Shown here one piece after another: positions 6,529 through 9,214 of a stretch of DNA of 9,214 bases. A program made the position numbers and the translations under genes. The notes under the pieces were generated by a model. The model had not been told where the DNA came from, ran no database searches, and was given only the letters and a program-made list of their open reading frames with translations. Source of the DNA: RGIG5579 sp045543495 (GTDB lineage Bacteria; Bacillota; Clostridia; Oscillospirales; SIG627); assembly GCA_045543495.1 (NCBI GenBank), contig JAZQMO010000037.1, positions 1-9,214 of the forward strand, read 5' to 3'. Position 1 is the stretch's first letter. The number at the start of each line of letters is the position of its first letter.

Positions 6529-6570
6529 ACAAAAAAAGAATGGATCGAAAGATCCATTCTTTTTTTGTTT
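6527..6570. terminator. Bidirectional terminator between convergent operons
   Basis: A perfect 20-bp stem (6527-6546 with 6551-6570) and a GAAA loop on the plus strand. GATCCATTC in the descending arm is followed by seven T. The mirror A-tract gives an equivalent U-run on the minus strand. It starts inside the stop codon of lipoprotein 6 and ends 8 bp from the stop of the minus-strand DUF898 gene, so it serves both. Confidence 0.95.
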
Positions 6571-6578
6571 CAGATTGG

Positions 6579-8084
6579 TTAAATGGGGAGAGCGGGCATG
6601 GCGTTTTGATTTTCAAGTCCGTCATACTCCTCCACAACTCCATCGGAGGAGGAGAAATCATTCGGTGCCATGGCAGGTGCCTTGGCCTCTGTGGAACGCA
6701 TCACAAACATAGAAACGATACCAAACAGGATGGCAAGGATGAGGGGGATTCCGATCACGGCGGCTACCACCACCAAAGCGGTCTTACCGCCCTTGGGCTT
6801 GAGCGCGGCCGATTCCATACGGCGAATGGCAAGATGGCACTGCTTGATCTGCGCTTCTTCTCCGGGAGCGAGGGCTTCCCCCTCCTTCTCCAAAAGATCC
6901 GCTCTGCGAACGGCAGCCTTCAAGGATGCAAGATCCTTTTCCAAAAGGCCCTTGGAGGCTTCCGTTTGAAGCTGACGGTGAATGGCAGACAGCACACCGC
7001 CCTGTGCGCTCTTTTCAAAATAAGCGCTCTTCACCTCGTTTTCCAAGGGAAGGGACTCAGCAGCCAAGGCCATGGCGGGAGCGTATTCCGAAGCGGCAGA
7101 GGAGGCCAAAAGGGAGGCAAAGGGCTCTTGGGTCACATTTCCCTCACCGTAACGGATCACGTACAAATACTGTGCCGCACGGTTTCCGCCGTTTGCCAAA
7201 TTCAAAAGATCCTCCTGAGAGGTTACATCGGTGATGCCCGCCTTCATTCCTTCCATTTCATACTCAACACGGTAGCTTTTGAAGGAGGCCACATCGGCCT
7301 GAACCGAATTGCGGTATTCGCTCTGCTTTAACAGAGCCTCGGGAGTATGCTCATGATCGATCATATTCTCCGTCTCAAGGCGAAGAGCCTTGACGGGAAC
7401 GAAGAATGCAAAGATACCAAAGGTAACACCGGTCAAAAGACCCCAAAGCAGATACTTCACAAAGAACTGCCCCAAGGTTCCGCGGAATACCAAGCGGCGG
7501 GAATCCACAACGGTATGCTTGGCATACCATTCGGTTCTCATAAGCCCTGCCCAGACCAGACCCACTACGGGGACCATACTGACAAGAAGGGCAAGGATCT
7601 GAATCCCGAGCCAGCCGCCGACGGTGCCGTCGAAATAGCTGTTATCATCCTCTTCCCCTACAAAATGGGTGTGCTTGACCTTCCATTTGCGAAGGTTCAA
7701 AACCATCCAAAAGCCGTAGATGCCGAGGGTGAGGACAGACAGAATGGACCAAAGAATGTAATTTCCGATAAGCTGAAGGCCCGTTCCGTCAAAGCGCATC
7801 CGCTTGCCGCAGATGACGGTATGCCTTGCCAGCCATCTTTCATAAACACAAAGCATAAAGGGATAGGCAAGGCCAAAGGAGATGGAGGTGAGGAATACAA
7901 TCAGAAAATTGTAGCCAAAATAAGCAAGGTAGCCTCCGTCAAAATAGGAGCCGTCACGGGGTGCGGCCTCCCCTTCCCCTTTCTTCTTTCCCACAAGAAA
8001 GACGATCAGGGCAACAAGACCGAAGATGAGAGCGATCACAAATAAAATACCCAAAAGAAGTGTAAAAGTAGACAAATTTGCCAT
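6579..8084 (-). CDS. DUF898 (YjgN-like) integral membrane protein with C-terminal Sel1-like region
   Basis: A 501-residue protein, start ATG at 8084, with GGAGG 7 nt upstream; a longer frame from 8105 would swallow that site. A hydrophobic helix spans about residues 7-32. Three repeats follow, marked by DGSYFDGG (about 44-51), NSYFDGT (148-154) and FRGT (200-203), separated by hydrophobic segments and by the W-x-x-x-HT signature (ERWLARHTVI, RKWKVKHTHF, TEWYAKHTVV). This is the hallmark of DUF898/YjgN family proteins, whose biochemical role is not established. Residues about 290-375 carry degenerate Sel1/TPR-like helices (LANGGNRAAQYLYVIRYGEG, YFEKSAQGGVLSAIHRQL), then a Glu/Ala-rich region, another membrane helix (about 435-462) and a short acidic tail. 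It lies 78 bp downstream of mscL on the same strand with no terminator or clear promoter between, so co-transcription is likely. A cell-envelope function is inferred from topology and neighbour only. Confidence 0.8.
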   Translation of the reverse strand: MANLSTFTLLLGILFVIALIFGLVALIVFLVGKKKGEGEAAPRDGSYFDGGYLAYFGYNFLIVFLTSISFGLAYPFMLCVYERWLARHTVICGKRMRFDGTGLQLIGNYILWSILSVLTLGIYGFWMVLNLRKWKVKHTHFVGEEDDNSYFDGTVGGWLGIQILALLVSMVPVVGLVWAGLMRTEWYAKHTVVDSRRLVFRGTLGQFFVKYLLWGLLTGVTFGIFAFFVPVKALRLETENMIDHEHTPEALLKQSEYRNSVQADVASFKSYRVEYEMEGMKAGITDVTSQEDLLNLANGGNRAAQYLYVIRYGEGNVTQEPFASLLASSAASEYAPAMALAAESLPLENEVKSAYFEKSAQGGVLSAIHRQLQTEASKGLLEKDLASLKAAVRRADLLEKEGEALAPGEEAQIKQCHLAIRRMESAALKPKGGKTALVVVAAVIGIPLILAILFGIVSMFVMRSTEAKAPAMAPNDFSSSDGVVEEYDGLENQNAMPALPI

Positions 8085-8162
8085 AAGATTTCCTCCACAA
8101 ATCAAAAAAATTTAAAAGAAAGCAGTGCGGAAAACGGGCATTTGCAAGGGTAAAACTCTTTT

Positions 8163-8567
8163 TTAGTCCTCCAAAACAGAGGTGCAGTGAGCGCAACGGG
8201 TGGCGTCAATGGCAATGGTGGATTTGCAGTAGGGACAAACCTTGGTGGTGGGAGCGGCGGGCGCTTCAGGCTTCTTTTTCAGGTTCATCAAGCCGTTGAC
8301 CAATTTCAGGATCACAAAGAGAATGAAGGCGGTCAGGATGAAGTTGATCACCTCAGTGCCGAAATTGGCAATGGCCTGACCGATCATGCGCCAGGAGAGA
8401 AGCCCCCAGTTCCAGGTGAGAACGATGGTGAGAATCGGCTGAATGAAGTTTTCGGTCAGTGCCTTCACAATGGCGGTGAAAGCGGCACCGATGATCATGC
8501 CGACGGCAAGATCCAAAACGTTTCCGCGAAGGGCAAATTTTTTAAATTCTTCTAAAAACTTTTTCAT
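8163..8567 (-). CDS. mscL: Large-conductance mechanosensitive channel MscL
   Basis: 134 residues, the usual MscL length. The N-terminal amphipathic helix (MKKFLEEFKKFALRGN) leads into the pore-lining TM1 with the diagnostic NVLDLAVGMIIGAAFTAIV (about 16-34). A periplasmic-type loop follows, then TM2 (about 71-93, TEVINFILTAFILFVILKLV). The cytoplasmic tail ends in a zinc-ribbon-like pair of CxxC motifs (CPYC 111-114, CAHC 125-128), an ending seen in clostridial MscL proteins. MscL forms a homopentameric membrane pore that opens under membrane tension and vents solutes during hypo-osmotic shock. ATG at 8567 has AAGGA 7 nt upstream. A dedicated promoter lies at 8604-8632, and the DUF898 gene follows on the same strand. 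Confidence 0.95.
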   Translation of the reverse strand: MKKFLEEFKKFALRGNVLDLAVGMIIGAAFTAIVKALTENFIQPILTIVLTWNWGLLSWRMIGQAIANFGTEVINFILTAFILFVILKLVNGLMNLKKKPEAPAAPTTKVCPYCKSTIAIDATRCAHCTSVLED

Positions 8568-8603
8568 TATAATTCCTTTCTTTTTGGCAATAGCCTTTTT
8601 TTC

Positions 8604-8632
8604 ATCTTATCACAAAATTCGATGCAATTCAA
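8604..8632 (-). promoter_or_regulatory. Promoter of mscL (extended -10)
   Basis: Read on the minus strand: -35 TTGAAT (8632-8627), a 17-nt spacer, and -10 TAAGAT (8609-8604) preceded by TGA, an extended -10. The transcript would start near 8597, giving a leader of about 30 nt. It diverges from the tRNA promoter 48 bp away. Confidence 0.75.
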
Positions 8633-8680
8633 CAGATTTGAAAAAAATCTTAAGACAGACAGAAAATTTCACTTTTTCTC

Positions 8681-8709
8681 TTGACAAACTGTCCCGAATG
8701 TGTTAAGAT
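8681..8709 (+). promoter_or_regulatory. Promoter of the tRNA-Gln gene (extended -10)
   Basis: Perfect -35 TTGACA (8681-8686), 17-nt spacer, -10 TAAGAT (8704-8709) preceded by TGT (8701-8703). The start would lie about 15 nt before the mature tRNA 5' end. Confidence 0.88.
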
Positions 8710-8731
8710 AAACGGCGTTGAAAAACCATAT

Positions 8732-8806
8732 TGCCGAATAGTGTAACGGTTAGCACGACAGACTCTGACTCTGTTTGTCTGGGTTCAAATCCTAGTTCGG
8801 CAGCCA
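8732..8806 (+). tRNA. tRNA-Gln (anticodon CTG), CCA encoded
   Basis: A complete cloverleaf. The acceptor stem TGCCGAA (8732-8738) pairs with TTCGGCA (8796-8802), then discriminator G and encoded CCA (8804-8806). The D arm is GTG/CAC around TAACGGTTAG. The anticodon stem ACAGA/TCTGT encloses loop CTCTGAC with anticodon CTG (8765-8767), reading CAG. The variable loop is 4 nt. The T arm is CTGGG/CCTAG around TTCAAAT. A U1-A72 first pair is typical of glutamine tRNAs. It is a single-gene unit with its own promoter and terminator. Confidence 0.96.
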
Positions 8807-8810
8807 AAGC

Positions 8811-8842
8811 AAAGCAAGTCGAAGGACTTGCTTTTTCTTTTT
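8811..8842 (+). terminator. Terminator of the tRNA-Gln gene
   Basis: A 10-bp stem AAAGCAAGTC (8811-8820) with GACTTGCTTT (8825-8834), a GAAG loop, then a T-rich tail (T5-C-T5 to 8842). It starts 4 nt after the tRNA CCA. Confidence 0.9.
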
Positions 8843-8860
8843 CACAAGGTAAAAATACTC

Positions 8861-8889
8861 TTTACAAATTGGATCCATTGTGTTAGCAT
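8861..8889 (+). promoter_or_regulatory. Promoter of the amino acid permease gene (extended -10)
   Basis: -35 TTTACA (8861-8866), 17-nt spacer, -10 TAGCAT (8884-8889) preceded by TGT. The layout is the same as the tRNA promoter. The predicted leader is about 40 nt, too short for a T-box or riboswitch. Confidence 0.75.
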
Positions 8890-8934
8890 CAAAGCAAGCA
8901 AATTCTCATTTTAATTTAAGGAGATTTTGTATTT

Positions 8935-9214
8935 ATGGAAAAACTAACCAGAAAATACGGTCTTTTAACTGCCATCTGTATGGTCGTGGGTCCGGTGATC
9001 GGCTCCGGTGTCTTTTTCAAGGCGCAAAACGTGCTTGCTGCAACGGGCGGTAATATGCCTCTGGGCATTGCGGCTTGGGTGATCACGGGTCTGGTTATGA
9101 TCATCTGCTCCGCGCAGTTTGCGGTGATGGCCACCCGCTATGAAAAGGTCAGCGGCCTGATCGACTATGCGCAGGCTACCTGCGCCCACGGCCTGGCCTA
9201 CTACATTGCCTGGT
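8935..9214 (+). CDS. APC-superfamily amino acid permease (5' part, runs off the window)
   Basis: The first 93 residues of a membrane transporter. The N-terminus MEKLTRKYGLLTAICMVVG leads into GPVIGSGVFF, the glycine-rich unwound TM1 motif of amino acid-polyamine-organocation (APC) transporters, where backbone atoms bind the substrate amino group. A second helix follows (GIAAWVITGLVMIICSAQFAVMA in part, about 44-66). Then comes YEKVSGLIDYAQATCAHGLAYYIAW, matching the loop and TM3 start of this family (typically SGG-x-x-x-Y). The start ATG 8935 has AAGGAG 11 nt upstream, somewhat long, with no alternative in-frame start between. The expected product is roughly 430-480 residues. It likely imports or exchanges an amino acid; specificity cannot be read from this part. 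The tRNA-Gln gene upstream is separated by a terminator. Confidence 0.88.
   Translation, partial: MEKLTRKYGLLTAICMVVGPVIGSGVFFKAQNVLAATGGNMPLGIAAWVITGLVMIICSAQFAVMATRYEKVSGLIDYAQATCAHGLAYYIAW

Larger units (their letters stand above)
8568..8934. other. 367-bp region without protein genes
   Basis: This stretch is filled by the divergent mscL and tRNA promoters, the tRNA-Gln gene, its terminator, and the promoter and ribosome site (AAGGAG 8918-8923) of the permease. A small palindrome, TCTTAAGA, at 8648-8655 lies between the two divergent promoters; no function can be assigned to it. No further coding signal is seen. Confidence 0.8.

Noticed and set aside
6540..8045. Plus-strand open frames opposite the DUF898 gene (263 and 232 codons)
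   Set aside because: They run through a terminator stem or the reverse of clear membrane-protein coding sequence and show no domain signal.
8569..8605. 12-codon minus-strand leader frame whose stop overlaps the mscL ATG (TAATG)
   Set aside because: Its ATG overlaps the mscL -10 box and lies upstream of the expected transcription start, so it would not be in the mRNA.
8807..8934. T-box or riboswitch leader for the permease
   Set aside because: The predicted leader is only about 40 nt, and the one hairpin upstream is the tRNA terminator, before the permease promoter.

Overview
The window looks like chromosomal DNA of a low- to mid-GC Gram-positive anaerobe, most likely a gut or rumen Clostridia (Bacillota) lineage. 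The reasons are strong AAGGAGG-type ribosome sites, sigma-A promoters, type II signal peptides, a choline-binding-type wall repeat, a zinc-ribbon-tailed MscL, and a tRNA gene with an encoded CCA. The lineage is inferred from gene style, not from a marker gene.

Layout, left to right. (1) Positions 1-129 are the last 42 codons of a surface protein ending in cell-wall/choline-binding repeats, followed by two successive UUCG-loop terminator-like hairpins. (2) Positions 263-6570 form one transcription unit: a near-consensus promoter, six tandem paralogous lipoprotein genes (321-6528) and a 20-bp-stem terminator. Each lipoprotein has a signal peptide with a lipid-anchor Cys, a Glu/Thr/Lys-rich linker of variable length, and a DUF4886-type SGNH-hydrolase-like domain with a GNS nucleophile motif and a DxxH motif. 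(3) On the minus strand, mscL (8163-8567) and a DUF898/YjgN-like membrane protein gene (6579-8084) form a probable two-gene operon that converges on the lipoprotein cluster and shares its bidirectional terminator. (4) Positions 8568-8934 hold no protein gene. They carry the mscL promoter, a divergent tRNA-Gln(CTG) gene with its own promoter and terminator, and the promoter of the next gene. (5) Position 8935 to the end is the start of an APC-superfamily amino acid permease.

The tandem lipoprotein array is the notable part. Six secreted, membrane-tethered enzyme-like paralogues sit 10-21 nt apart behind one promoter. They keep the presumed catalytic Ser and Asp/His but differ at neighbouring positions. 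They also show mosaic sequence sharing: a 101-bp identical block at the 5' ends of genes 5 and 6, while gene 5 resembles gene 4 in its centre and gene 2 near its 3' end. This suggests expansion by tandem duplication followed by gene conversion, perhaps diversifying surface esterases or deacylases for related glycan substrates. That function is inferred; the sequence shows no substrate.
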